A stretch of 17,915 nucleotides of DNA from Gemmatimonadota bacterium (lineage in GTDB: Bacteria; Gemmatimonadota; Gemmatimonadetes; Gemmatimonadales; GWC2-71-9). A program made the translations under genes and the position numbers. Positions within the stretch are counted from its first letter, which is position 1. Each line of letters begins with the position of its first letter. Location of the stretch: assembly GCA_003220855.1 (NCBI GenBank), contig QHTP01000148.1, positions 12,886-30,800 of the forward strand. The letters run 5' to 3'. The notes below the pieces were generated by a model, which worked only from the letters and a program-made list of their open reading frames with translations, did not search any database and had not been told where the DNA came from. Positions 1 through 7,437 of the stretch are shown here, in pieces.

Positions 1-166
1 CGCCGCCAACGCACCGCTCACCGAGCCCCTCACCGCCCGCGAAGTCGGCACGACGGCGGCGTTTCTCGCGAGCCCCCTGGGGAGCGGGATTACCGGGACG
101 ACGATCTACGTGGACAAGGGCTACCACGCCATGGGCGCGGCCGTGGCGACGGGTGACCTGCTCTAG
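1..166 (+). CDS. fabI: Enoyl-[acyl-carrier-protein] reductase, C-terminal fragment
   Basis: This is the last 54 residues of a gene that begins before the window; the reading frame starts at base 2. It reads through TAREVGTTAAFLASPLGSGI and then TGTTIYVDKGYHAMG, which is the C-terminal signature of the FabI class of short-chain dehydrogenases (last helix, then the G-x-T-G-x-x-x-x-V-D-x-G-x-H element before the tail). FabI reduces trans-2-enoyl-ACP with NAD(P)H in the last step of each fatty-acid elongation cycle, in the cytoplasm. The catalytic Tyr-Lys residues lie outside the window, so another SDR cannot be fully excluded. The stop TAG (164-166) overlaps the stop of the convergent gene on the other strand (163-165) within a CTAG palindrome, leaving no intergenic space or room for a terminator. 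Confidence 0.85.
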   Translation, partial: AANAPLTEPLTAREVGTTAAFLASPLGSGITGTTIYVDKGYHAMGAAVATGDLL

Positions 167-1653
167 CGCAGTTCGGTGTTGCTCACGAACGCCACCCGGC
201 GGCTGTCGGGCGACCACGATGGCACGTTGATCGTTCCCTGGCCGCCGTACAGATAAGCGACCACGCGTGCGCTCCCGCCCGCCGCAGGCATGAGGCGCAG
301 GTAGACTCGTTTGTAAAAGGGGTGGTCGCTCGGGGCGACGTCCGGCATGAACGTCAGAAACACGATCCATTGGCCGTCGGGCGACACGTGGGGGAACCAG
401 TTGTTGTAGCGGTCGCTCGTCACCTGTTGCTGCGCGCTGCCGTCCGGTCGCATCCGCCAGATCTGCATCGTCCCGCTCCGGACGGAGTTGAAGTAGATGT
501 ACGCCCCGTCGGGTGAGTACTCCGGACCGTCGTCCAGCCCTGGGGCGGTCGTGAGGCGAGTCTCTTCCCCTCCGGTGGCTGCGATCCGGTAGACGTCGAA
601 CTCCCCGCCACGCTCTCCGGTGTAGACCAGGAACTTCCCGTCCGGGGACCAGCCGTGCAGATACGACGGGCCCAGCGTCGTGACCCGCCGCGGTGTCCCG
701 CCGCCGACCGGCACCGTGTACACGATCGACGCGTTGCGATCGTCCGCGCTATGGTGGCTGATGCCGAGCGTCCGTCCGTCGAACGACAGCACGTGGTCGT
801 TGTTGTTGCTGGTGGCGAACCCCGTATTCAACGCAGCCGGTCGCCGATCCGTGAGGTCGAAGCGATACAGCAGGCCCTGGCTATTGTAAATCAGCGCCGT
901 GCCGTCTTTGGTCCAGTTTGGCGCCTGGAGCGACGCGGGCGAGCGGTACACGATCGTGCGGTCCCCGGTTGCGACGTCGAGGATTTCGAGATTGCTCCCG
1001 AGGTAGTCCCGGTACGGCACGAAGCTGTCGCGTGCGGGGACGGTGATCCGCACGTCGCGGAACGTGGCTCGCTCGATGACGGTGTCGTTGTGGGCACAGA
1101 CAAATAGCCCGACGTACACCCGGTCGCCGAGTGCCAGGTCCGCCACCCGCACCGGTGCCAGCGTGTCCCCGAAGCGGCCGACCGAGAGGATGTAGCGATT
1201 TCCCGCGCGCTCGAGTTGGATGACGTCCGCTGCCGTCACGCCCGATCGGACCTCCTCGGTCGCGCCCCCGGCCGTGCGACGGAACTGCAACGCGACGAGC
1301 CCGTCCCCGTGCACCGCGGCCGTCACGTGGGGCGCCCCGGTAGCGAGGGTGGAGCGCACCGTCCACCCGAGCTTGCGATGCGGCTCGACACCGGCGCCCG
1401 AGAACCGCGCTCGCGCCGTGAGGATGAAGTTCCCCTCGAGCTGCGTCCATACGAAATGGAAGTCGTCGCGGTCGAGCCACATGTTGGCGCCGGATCCGGC
1501 GATCGTGTACTCGTCCCGCGCGGCGTCGTAGACGGCCGAGCCCGGCTTGGGGGTCCGGCCCACGTCGGCATGGCCGTCGAAGACGCCGAGCGTCGGCTGC
1601 TGGGCGAGCGCCCCGGTGGCCGTCGCGAGCGAGAGGAGGGTCCAGGTTCGCAT
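163..1653 (-). CDS. Secreted protein with concanavalin-like domain and TolB-type (PD40) beta-propeller
   Basis: 496 residues. The start at 1653 gives a signal peptide (MRTWTLLSLATATGALAQ, likely cut near residue 18); the frame stays open upstream but only by running into the deacetylase gene ending at 1677. Residues about 45-205 look like a jelly-roll/concanavalin-like domain of the DUF1349 kind (NMWLDRDDFHFVWTQLEGNF). Residues about 245-490 form a propeller with repeated S-P-D-G/x strands near 336 (WSPDGKFLVY), 379 (YSPDGAYIYF), 423 (VSPDGQWIVF) and 480 (WSPDSRRVAF), plus a degenerate one near 248. Such proteins are often named TolB-like or 'biopolymer transporter TolR', but there is no Tol-Pal context here. 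Role unknown; an extracytoplasmic glycan- or protein-binding function is inference. It follows the polysaccharide deacetylase by 23 bases and probably shares its transcript. Confidence 0.85.
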   Translation of the reverse strand: MRTWTLLSLATATGALAQQPTLGVFDGHADVGRTPKPGSAVYDAARDEYTIAGSGANMWLDRDDFHFVWTQLEGNFILTARARFSGAGVEPHRKLGWTVRSTLATGAPHVTAAVHGDGLVALQFRRTAGGATEEVRSGVTAADVIQLERAGNRYILSVGRFGDTLAPVRVADLALGDRVYVGLFVCAHNDTVIERATFRDVRITVPARDSFVPYRDYLGSNLEILDVATGDRTIVYRSPASLQAPNWTKDGTALIYNSQGLLYRFDLTDRRPAALNTGFATSNNNDHVLSFDGRTLGISHHSADDRNASIVYTVPVGGGTPRRVTTLGPSYLHGWSPDGKFLVYTGERGGEFDVYRIAATGGEETRLTTAPGLDDGPEYSPDGAYIYFNSVRSGTMQIWRMRPDGSAQQQVTSDRYNNWFPHVSPDGQWIVFLTFMPDVAPSDHPFYKRVYLRLMPAAGGSARVVAYLYGGQGTINVPSWSPDSRRVAFVSNTELR

Positions 1654-1676
1654 GTGCCCAGAGAGGCTACCACCGT

Positions 1677-2549
1677 TCACACCACTGCGCCACCCGATCG
1701 GAGCTTCAGCATCCAGCTCGTGCCGACGGCGCATCGGTTCGCGACGCTCGCGACGAGTCGTCCCAGGGCACCGGTCGCATCCCGCCGCAACCCCACCGGC
1801 GTCTCCCCCACGTCCCACATGTAAACCGGGACGCGGGCCAGGGCGAGCGCCGATCCGCTCGCCCGCACGCCGCCGAATCCGAGCTCATACCCCGCGGCGC
1901 GCGCCAGGCGCTCGACCCGCTCGTCGCGCGCGCCAAACGGGTACGCGACGGCGCGGCCGGCGTCGGGTCCGAGCCGCCCGAGCAACGTCTGGCGTGAACG
2001 ACCGAGCTCGTCGGCGATCCGCTCGTCCGGGAGCCAGGTGAGCCGGGCGTGCGAGGCGGTGTGCGACGCGAACTCGAGTCCCCGCCCGCGCCAGCGCTCG
2101 ATCGCGTCCCAGTCGAGGTGCGGCAGCCGGCGCCACGTGTAGCGGACGTCCCAGGTGTTGGTACGACCGACGAAGTCGGTGACGAGAAACGTCGTGGCGG
2201 TGAACCCGACATCGGCCAGCACGGGGTAGGCGGTGTCGGCGAGGCTCGCATAGCCGTCGTCGAAACTGAGGAGGAACTCGCCGGGCGACGCCGGGACGCG
2301 ACGCTGCACGTGCGTCGCGAACTCGCGCAGCGTGACCGTGCGCCAGCCCGCTCGTGCCAGCGCGTGCATCTGGCGCGCGAACACCGAGCGCGTCACGCGC
2401 GTCACCCCCAGCTCGAGCGGGCCACCGATGCGGTGGTAACAGAGAACCGGCGGGATCGTGAGAGAGGAGCGCAGCGACGCACGCCTCCCGATCCGGCCGA
2501 GACTCAGCACCACGTGAATCAGCGTGAACGTCGCGAGGCCGCCGATCAT
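1677..2549 (-). CDS. Polysaccharide deacetylase (NodB/CE4 family)
   Basis: 290 residues. The NodB homology domain is clear: SFDDGY at residues 95-100 supplies the catalytic and metal-binding aspartates (D97, D98), HTASH at 163-167 supplies the two zinc-binding histidines, and AYPFG near 202-206 is the third CE4 motif. The first ~20 residues (MIGGLATFTLIHVVLSLGRI) are hydrophobic and may be an uncleaved membrane anchor. CE4 enzymes remove N- or O-acetyl groups from chitin, peptidoglycan, xylan or exopolysaccharide intermediates; the substrate cannot be told from sequence. The start at 2549 is backed by AAAGGA about 8 bases upstream. Downstream lies the secreted propeller protein. The same-strand 56-aa membrane protein ends 47 bases upstream. 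The domain call is secure. Confidence 0.9.
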   Translation of the reverse strand: MIGGLATFTLIHVVLSLGRIGRRASLRSSLTIPPVLCYHRIGGPLELGVTRVTRSVFARQMHALARAGWRTVTLREFATHVQRRVPASPGEFLLSFDDGYASLADTAYPVLADVGFTATTFLVTDFVGRTNTWDVRYTWRRLPHLDWDAIERWRGRGLEFASHTASHARLTWLPDERIADELGRSRQTLLGRLGPDAGRAVAYPFGARDERVERLARAAGYELGFGGVRASGSALALARVPVYMWDVGETPVGLRRDATGALGRLVASVANRCAVGTSWMLKLRSGGAVV

Positions 2550-2596
2550 GGGACGTCCTTTCGAGACGAGGAGACCGCTACCGCCCGCCGATCATA

Positions 2597-2767
2597 TCAG
2601 CCGGCGCGTGCCCGTACCAGGCGCCCGGCCCACACGCTGAGCCCCGCAGTCACGGCGAGGACGAGGATGTCGCTTGCGAACATGCGTTGCCGGTCGACGA
2701 CTTCCCAGATATGGGCGACGAAGATGACGGCGAACAGAATGCCGGTGACCACCAGGTAGGCTTTCAT
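2597..2767 (-). CDS. Small two-helix membrane protein, 56 aa
   Basis: 56 residues starting at 2767. GAGGGAG stands about 6 bases before the ATG, a good ribosome-binding site, which favours this start over a longer frame that would overlap the permease. Two hydrophobic segments are visible, about residues 3-20 (YLVVTGILFAVIFVAHI) and 33-50 (DILVLAVTAGLSVWAGRL), joined by a polar loop containing WEVVDRQRM and ending in a positive tail (RLVRARAG). The positive ends suggest a hairpin in the cytoplasmic membrane. The MKAYLVVTG start resembles small uncharacterised membrane proteins that I recall as widespread and often stand-alone. It begins 16 bases after the APC permease stop, so co-transcription is likely. 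A role as permease partner is only a guess from position. Confidence 0.75.
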   Translation of the reverse strand: MKAYLVVTGILFAVIFVAHIWEVVDRQRMFASDILVLAVTAGLSVWAGRLVRARAG

Positions 2768-2783
2768 CGGGTTCTCCCTCGAG

Positions 2784-4136
2784 TCAGAGGAGCTGCCGTG
2801 CCTCGAACGGCCAGGTGCCTCCCTTCCACGACCAAGCGACGAAACACACGACGCCCAGCACCAGCGCGCCCAGTCCAAACGCGATCACCGCGGGTGGGGT
2901 CGTGGCGAAGATGAAGATCCATCCCAGCAGCGCGACGAGGCTCGGCAGCGGATAGAGCCACATCCGATACGGCCGCGGCATGTCCGGCGCCCGCCGCCGC
3001 AGCAGGGTCACGGCCCCGATCTGCCCGATGAACTGGACGAGAATCCGCGTCGTGATCAATGCATCGATCACCATGCCCAGCGATACAAATCCGGCGACGA
3101 TCGAGAGCACGCCCAGCACGATAAGCGAAACGTGGGGGAATCCGTGCGACGGATGGAGGCGCGCGAACACCTTGAAGAAATAGCCGTCCTTTGCCGCCGC
3201 ATACGGCACGCGCGAATAACCGAGCAACAGGGCGAACACCGAGCCGAACGCCGTCCAGAGGATCATCGCCGTGAAGATCGTCGCGACGCCCGGGCCGTAC
3301 ACCCGTTCCATGAAGATCGAGACGACGAAGTTGGACTGCGGGTGCGACGCGGCCGGGACGAAGTCGCGCCACGGGACGACGCCGATCATCGAGAGATTGA
3401 CCGCGAGGTAGATCAGCGCCACCAGGACGGTGCTGATGAGAATCGACCGCGGGATCACCCGGCCGGGGTTCTCGACCTCGTCGCCGATGTAGCAGACATC
3501 GTAGTAGCCGAGGTAGTCGTACACGCCGATCCGCGACGCGGTCCCGAGGCCCAGCAGCAAGCCCAGGGAAAACCTGAAGGCGCCGGCGGGAAAGTCGAAG
3601 GCGACCCTGGGGTTGAAGTGCACCGCACCGGTCCCGATGACCACGACGACGGTGACGATCGTTCCAATCCAGAGCGCCACGGTGATGGTCGCGATCGACG
3701 TGATCCGCCGGTAGAGGAGCGCCAGGTTCGCGAGCCCGATGATCGTCACGACGAGCATGGTCTGGCCCGCCGTGATCCCCTTCCAGATGTAGCCGAGGTA
3801 CTGCGAGAAGCCGATGTAGCCGGACGCGATCTCGAGGGGACCGCTGAGCACGAACTGCCACACGAAGAGAAAACCCATCAGGCGGCCGACCGTGTCCGCG
3901 CCGTAGCCGTGACGCAAATACCCGAACGAGCCGCCCGATCCCGGCAACGCCGCCCCCAGCTCGCTCCAGACCATGCCGTCGCACACGACGATCACCAGTG
4001 CGACGGCCCAGCCGAGCATCGCCTGCGGACCGCCCAGCGCGGACATGAGCAGCGGGATCGTGATGAACGGCCCGATGCCGATCATGTTCGTCATGTTGAG
4101 CGCCGTGGCGTGCAACAGGCCAAAGCGACGCAGCAT
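2784..4136 (-). CDS. APC-superfamily amino acid/polyamine permease
   Basis: 450 residues with about 12 hydrophobic segments, the usual size of the APC family. Diagnostic elements: the broken first helix NMIGIGPFI (residues 17-25), SELGAALPGSGG after helix 2 (58-69), and YDVCYIGDEVENPGRVIPRS (212-231), the typical loop between helices 6 and 7. These carriers import amino acids, amines or related solutes by proton symport or exchange; the substrate is not readable. I chose ATG at 4136 because the frame upstream runs into the Gfo/Idh gene ending at 4160; no strong ribosome-binding site is seen, so coupling to that gene's translation is possible. Position behind an oxidoreductase suggests a joint uptake/catabolic unit (inference). 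A 56-aa membrane protein follows. Confidence 0.9.
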   Translation of the reverse strand: MLRRFGLLHATALNMTNMIGIGPFITIPLLMSALGGPQAMLGWAVALVIVVCDGMVWSELGAALPGSGGSFGYLRHGYGADTVGRLMGFLFVWQFVLSGPLEIASGYIGFSQYLGYIWKGITAGQTMLVVTIIGLANLALLYRRITSIATITVALWIGTIVTVVVVIGTGAVHFNPRVAFDFPAGAFRFSLGLLLGLGTASRIGVYDYLGYYDVCYIGDEVENPGRVIPRSILISTVLVALIYLAVNLSMIGVVPWRDFVPAASHPQSNFVVSIFMERVYGPGVATIFTAMILWTAFGSVFALLLGYSRVPYAAAKDGYFFKVFARLHPSHGFPHVSLIVLGVLSIVAGFVSLGMVIDALITTRILVQFIGQIGAVTLLRRRAPDMPRPYRMWLYPLPSLVALLGWIFIFATTPPAVIAFGLGALVLGVVCFVAWSWKGGTWPFEARQLL

Positions 4137-4159
4137 CGGGGACGACCCGACCGACTGGG

Positions 4160-5266
4160 TCAGAGCGCCGCCTGGGCGCGTTCCGGCATCCTCCAGAGGT
4201 CGATCGGCTTGGCGATGCCGTGCGGGCGGAACGGCAACATGATCTTGCGACCCAGTCCGGCCGACGCGTAGGCCGCATACAGCACCTCTTGCACCACGCG
4301 TCCGGTCTCGCCGTCGGAGATCGGCGCCTCCTTGCCTCGCACGCACCGGGCGAAGTGGCGCATCTCCTGCGGGAAGCCGTAGTTCCAGTGCTCCTCGAAC
4401 ACCGGATACGTCCAGCCTCTGGTCGTGGCGGCCTTTTCGACCGCATAGCCGAACCCCGCCTCCGAGTACGTCGGCAGCGCGTTGCCCATGAGAAGGTCGG
4501 CGTACGTCTGGCCCTTGTCGCCGAATACCTCGACGCAGTCGTCCATGCCGCCCGGCCGGTTCCAGCTGCTCTCCACCATCCCGGCGGCGCCGGTCTCGAA
4601 TTCAATGATCGTGACCGCTTCGTCCTCACCCTGGGTGCGCGCGCGATGCACCTGCGTCGCCATCTGCGAGTACACGCTCTTGATCTTCGGCTTACCGAGG
4701 AACCACCAGCAGAACGCGATCCCGTGGCACCCCAGGTCCATGACCGCCCCGCCGCCCGACTGCTCCACGTCCCAGAACCACTCCGAGTGCGGCCCCGAGT
4801 GCTTCTCGCCCTGCTTCACCAGGTGGACGCGGCCGAAGGCTCCCTCGTCGGCGAGCTGCTTCGCCTTCACGTATTTCGGCGCGAAGCACAGCTCTTCGCC
4901 GTACAGCAGCAGCACACCCGCCCGGCGGCACGCGTCGATCATCGCGTCGGCTTCCTCGAGCGTGAGGCACAGCGGCTTCTCGCACACCACGTGCTTCCCG
5001 GCCTTGGCGGCGTCGATCGTGATCTGCGCGTGCAGGCGGTTGGGCGCCGTGATCGACACCATCTCGACGTCGGGATCGCGCAGCAGCTCGCGGTAGTCGC
5101 TGTACCACCGCGCGATGGCGTGCCGCTGTGCGAAGCTTGCGGCATGTCCGTGCGTCGGCGAGGCGACGGCGACGACCTCGGCTTCTTCCGGCACGGCGTG
5201 TACGGCCGCGGCGATGCAGTCTGCCTGAAAGCGCGAGCCGACGATCCCGACTTTCACTCTCGGCAT
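4160..5266 (-). CDS. Gfo/Idh/MocA-family NAD(P)-dependent oxidoreductase
   Basis: 368 residues, normal for the family. The N-terminal Rossmann fold begins VKVGIVGSRFQAD (dinucleotide loop near 7-13), followed by the hallmark VCEKPLCL with E96-K97-P98, whose lysine is the usual catalytic/nicotinamide-contacting residue. The second domain carries GGGAVMDLGCHGI, matching the D-x-x-x-H catalytic element (D177, H181). Substrates in this family are sugars, inositols and related polyols or their oxidised forms; two tryptophan-rich stretches (HSEWFWDVEQ, CWWFLGKP) are not diagnostic. It ends 23 bases before the APC permease start and begins 13 bases after the NTF2-like gene. The start at 5266 leaves only a short residue run before the first beta strand, as expected. 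Confidence 0.9.
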   Translation of the reverse strand: MPRVKVGIVGSRFQADCIAAAVHAVPEEAEVVAVASPTHGHAASFAQRHAIARWYSDYRELLRDPDVEMVSITAPNRLHAQITIDAAKAGKHVVCEKPLCLTLEEADAMIDACRRAGVLLLYGEELCFAPKYVKAKQLADEGAFGRVHLVKQGEKHSGPHSEWFWDVEQSGGGAVMDLGCHGIAFCWWFLGKPKIKSVYSQMATQVHRARTQGEDEAVTIIEFETGAAGMVESSWNRPGGMDDCVEVFGDKGQTYADLLMGNALPTYSEAGFGYAVEKAATTRGWTYPVFEEHWNYGFPQEMRHFARCVRGKEAPISDGETGRVVQEVLYAAYASAGLGRKIMLPFRPHGIAKPIDLWRMPERAQAAL

Positions 5267-5279
5267 GAAGCCCCGCCTG

Positions 5280-5645
5280 TCACCCTTTGACGTACGAGAG
5301 CTTCTCGGCGACCTGCCCGTCTCGTACCCGAAACAGGTCTACACCCCGAACATGGCCGCGCTTCCCGTCCTTGACCCAGGAATACACCCAACGCACGACG
5401 CACCGATCGCCGGCTGCGAATATCTCCTCGGTGTCGAAATGGGCGTGCGGTGAGCGGGCGAAGAACAGCTCCCACGCGGCTCTCACCCGGGCGTGCCCCT
5501 CGACGCGTTCGCCGTCCGGCGCTGGACGCGTATTCTCGAACACGCAGTCGGGGCTCATGAGCGCCATGACGCCGTCGACGTCGTGGCGATTGAAGGCGTC
5601 GTTGAACCGCTGCACGACGTCGACAACGCTGCCGGGTTGGGTCAC
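5280..5645 (-). CDS. NTF2-like/SnoaL-like protein
   Basis: 121 residues beginning with GTG at 5645. The GTG overlaps the TGA of the upstream DUF4019 gene (GTGA, 5642-5645), which argues for translational coupling and fixes the start. The fold signature is that of small NTF2/SnoaL cone proteins: an N-terminal helix pair (VDVVQRFNDAFNRHDVDGVM), ALMSPDCVFENT, then GHARVRAAWELFF, and a final sheet ending FRVRDGQVAEKLSYVKG. Members serve as polyketide cyclases, isomerases or binding proteins; no function can be assigned. No signal peptide is seen, so it should be cytoplasmic. Confidence 0.85.
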   Translation of the reverse strand: MTQPGSVVDVVQRFNDAFNRHDVDGVMALMSPDCVFENTRPAPDGERVEGHARVRAAWELFFARSPHAHFDTEEIFAAGDRCVVRWVYSWVKDGKRGHVRGVDLFRVRDGQVAEKLSYVKG

Positions 5646-6091
5646 TGCTCCAGGCGGATGAAGTACCCCGACACCCGCCACCCCCGCTTCCCGTCGAGGG
5701 TCGGCACCACCGTCTCCACCACATGCCGACCACCGGAGACGTCGGTCTGGTATTGCAGCAAGACATACTGACCAGGTGGCGCGTTGGGAGGATCCGTCGT
5801 GTAGCGCGCCATGATCTGATGACGTGCCCCGAAGGGCTCGAACGGCGCGCGCGCGCTGCGCACGAGCTGCTCCCACTTGGTCTCCGTGACGCCGAGCTGC
5901 AACACGAGCGCACCCTCATCCCAGCTCTTGGCGAGCTCGCCTTTGTCCACCAGGGCGAGCCACGTATGGGCGGCCGTGTCGGCAGTGCGGAGCGTCGCCG
6001 CCGTGTCCACGCTTGCTTGACCGGCGAGCGACGCTGCGAGCAGCGCCACGGGAAGTGAGGTCACGAACGCGATGCGCGACGGTGCGGTCAT
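5642..6091 (-). CDS. Secreted DUF4019-family protein
   Basis: 149 residues. The first 26 residues (basic start, then FVTSLPVALLAASLAGQA) form a signal peptide. The rest matches the DUF4019 pattern: AAHTWLALVDKGELAKSWDE, then an alanine/leucine helix, KWEQLVRSARAPFEPFGAR, QYVLLQYQTDV and the closing GKRGWRVSGYFIRLE. DUF4019 proteins are small periplasmic or envelope proteins of unknown function. The start at 6091 is preceded by GGGAGGA about 7 bases upstream, a strong ribosome-binding site that marks it as the likely head of a translation unit with the NTF2-like gene overlapping its stop. Confidence 0.85.
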   Translation of the reverse strand: MTAPSRIAFVTSLPVALLAASLAGQASVDTAATLRTADTAAHTWLALVDKGELAKSWDEGALVLQLGVTETKWEQLVRSARAPFEPFGARHQIMARYTTDPPNAPPGQYVLLQYQTDVSGGRHVVETVVPTLDGKRGWRVSGYFIRLEQ

Positions 6092-6144
6092 CCGAATCCT
6101 CCCAGGCAGGAAGCTGCCATTTCACCGAGCCGGCCTAAGCTACG

Positions 6145-6624
6145 CTACAGCGTCTTCTCGAACCAGTGATGCGCGTATGGCTCGTCGTTGAAGGCCGGCA
6201 CTTCGCGGAAGCCGTGGCGTCGGTACAGCGATTGCGCCTCAGTCAGGGCTTTGTTGGTTTCCAGCCGGAGTAACGGAAGCCCCCGTTGCCGCGCGAGGTC
6301 TTCCAGGTGGAGCAGGATCCGGGTCCCAAGGCCGAGACCCCGGGCGGAGGTCGCGACCCACATCCGCTTGATCTCGCCGTAGGCGGCGTGACACTTCAGG
6401 GCGCCGCACCCGACCGGCTCTCCGTTCAGGGTGGCCAGGACGAAGTAGCCCCGTGGCGGCGTAAGCTCCGCCGGCGTAGCGGGTATGCCGAGCGCGGGAT
6501 CGTAGCCGGCTTCGAACCGGGCCGCGAGTTCCGCGAAGTAGCGCTCGAGACAATAGCGGGCGGCAGGGCTGTCGGGCTGGGCCACGGAGAGGCGGACGGC
6601 ACTGCCGCTCTCACTGTGTGTCAC
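6145..6624 (-). CDS. GNAT-family N-acetyltransferase (intact)
   Basis: 159 residues, GTG start at 6624, three bases after the stop of the DUF4440 gene. The acetyl-CoA-binding loop is complete: KRMWVATSARGLGLGTRIL (residues 86-104), with R95-G-L-G98-L-G100 forming the R/Q-x-x-G-x-G pyrophosphate-binding motif, followed by LRLETNKALTEAQSLYRRHG and FNDEPYAHHWFEK at the end. The ending is typical of a common GNAT subgroup that also occurs fused to MarR regulators; no regulator domain is present here. Substrate unknown (amines, peptides or small molecules). This is the functional contrast to the broken GNAT gene at 7050-7435. Confidence 0.9.
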   Translation of the reverse strand: MTHSESGSAVRLSVAQPDSPAARYCLERYFAELAARFEAGYDPALGIPATPAELTPPRGYFVLATLNGEPVGCGALKCHAAYGEIKRMWVATSARGLGLGTRILLHLEDLARQRGLPLLRLETNKALTEAQSLYRRHGFREVPAFNDEPYAHHWFEKTL

Positions 6625-6627
6625 GCG

Positions 6628-7053
6628 CTACCGGCGTCGTGCCGGGACGAGGTAATCGTGCGCGGCCACGATCTGCCATCCCCCGCCCCGCCTGACCCAC
6701 GTGTCCGTGAAGCGGTAGCGGCGGTCGAATGGCCCATTCGGCCCTCGGCCGCCGACCACCAACCAGCCCGTCACCACGGCTGTCGCCCCGAAGCGGTGGA
6801 CGCGCATATCCTCGTTGTGCGCCGTCTGGACCGTATCCGGTCCGGCGACCACGTCCCGCAACACGTCGTCCCGGCTCATCGTGCGGTCGTCCTCGGTATA
6901 GATGAACCCCTCCGCCAGGAGTCGCCCAAACACCGCGGCATCACGATGGATCAGGGCGAGCGCCCATTCATCCTCCAGGCGCAACAGAACCCGCGGCTCG
7001 GTGTCCCGCGGTGCCGCGGTGGCGAGCAGCACGGCGGCGAAAACGAAGGTCAT
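6628..7053 (-). CDS. DUF4440 / NTF2-like protein, probably exported
   Basis: 141 residues from ATG at 7053. The frame stays open to 7131 from a GTG, but the ATG at 7053 overlaps the TGA of the upstream GNAT frame (ATGA, 7050-7053), which is the better start. MTFVFAAVLLATAAP is a short hydrophobic leader resembling a signal peptide but without an early positive charge, so export is uncertain; the longer start would add arginines and improve it. The body has the DUF4440 layout: LLRLEDEWALALIHRDAAVF, LLAEGFIYTEDDRTMSRDDV, and a closing sheet RFTDTWVRRGGGWQIVAAHD. Function unknown; proteins of this type are often small-molecule-binding or ketosteroid-isomerase-like. Confidence 0.85.
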   Translation of the reverse strand: MTFVFAAVLLATAAPRDTEPRVLLRLEDEWALALIHRDAAVFGRLLAEGFIYTEDDRTMSRDDVLRDVVAGPDTVQTAHNEDMRVHRFGATAVVTGWLVVGGRGPNGPFDRRYRFTDTWVRRGGGWQIVAAHDYLVPARRR

Positions 7054-7435
7054 GGCAAGGGGCCCCGCTCCCACCGCCACACGGGTCCATCGTCCGGGTC
7101 GACCACGGTGCCGGTATGACGGAACCCGCACTTCGCCAGGACCCGCGTGAGTCGGGCGGACCCTTGAACCCGGCGCTGCCGATCACGGATGGGGTCTCAC
7201 GCGGGACTACGAAAAAGCCATGGCGCCATGGATCCGGCTGCGACGCGCTGCGCAGCGCGTTGAGCCAATCTTGGGATACATCAGCCGACACGTAGAAGCC
7301 ATGCAGGCCGTCGGCCAGGGGCAGCCCCACCAGCCGCTCGAACTCCTCCGGTCGGTCGATCAGGGCGAGCAGGTGCTCTGGGGAGCACGGCAGCAGGGTG
7401 AGGCGCGGGGTAGCGAGCACCTCGCCGATCGCCAT
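7050..7435 (-). pseudogene. GNAT N-acetyltransferase with out-of-frame internal deletion
   Basis: The N-terminal part, from ATG at 7435, reads MAIGEVLATPRLTLLPCSPE through VIGSAGFKGPPDS (to about 7151). The C-terminal part is in another frame: LTRVLAKCGFRHTGTV then DDGPVWRWERGPLP and TGA at 7052-7050. Both halves belong to one familiar GNAT subfamily, where GFKGPPD and TRVL-KCGF are normally about 50 residues apart and enclose the acetyl-CoA loop. Here they abut, so that segment is gone and the frame is lost. The remaining 386 bases compare with about 180 codons expected. The product cannot bind acetyl-CoA by the usual loop. It could be a true pseudogene or an assembly collapse. It sits 2 bases after the VOC gene stop and overlaps the next start by ATGA. 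Confidence 0.8.
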
Positions 7436-7437
7436 GC

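Noticed and set aside
163..1653. Tol-Pal envelope system
   Set aside because: The propeller resembles TolB but no tolA, tolQ, tolR or pal lies nearby, and the N-terminal concanavalin-like domain is not TolB.
3132..5290. Long + strand frames opposite the permease and the oxidoreductase
   Set aside because: They are rich in Arg, Asp, His and Pro, as expected for the antisense of high-GC genes, with no recognisable domain.
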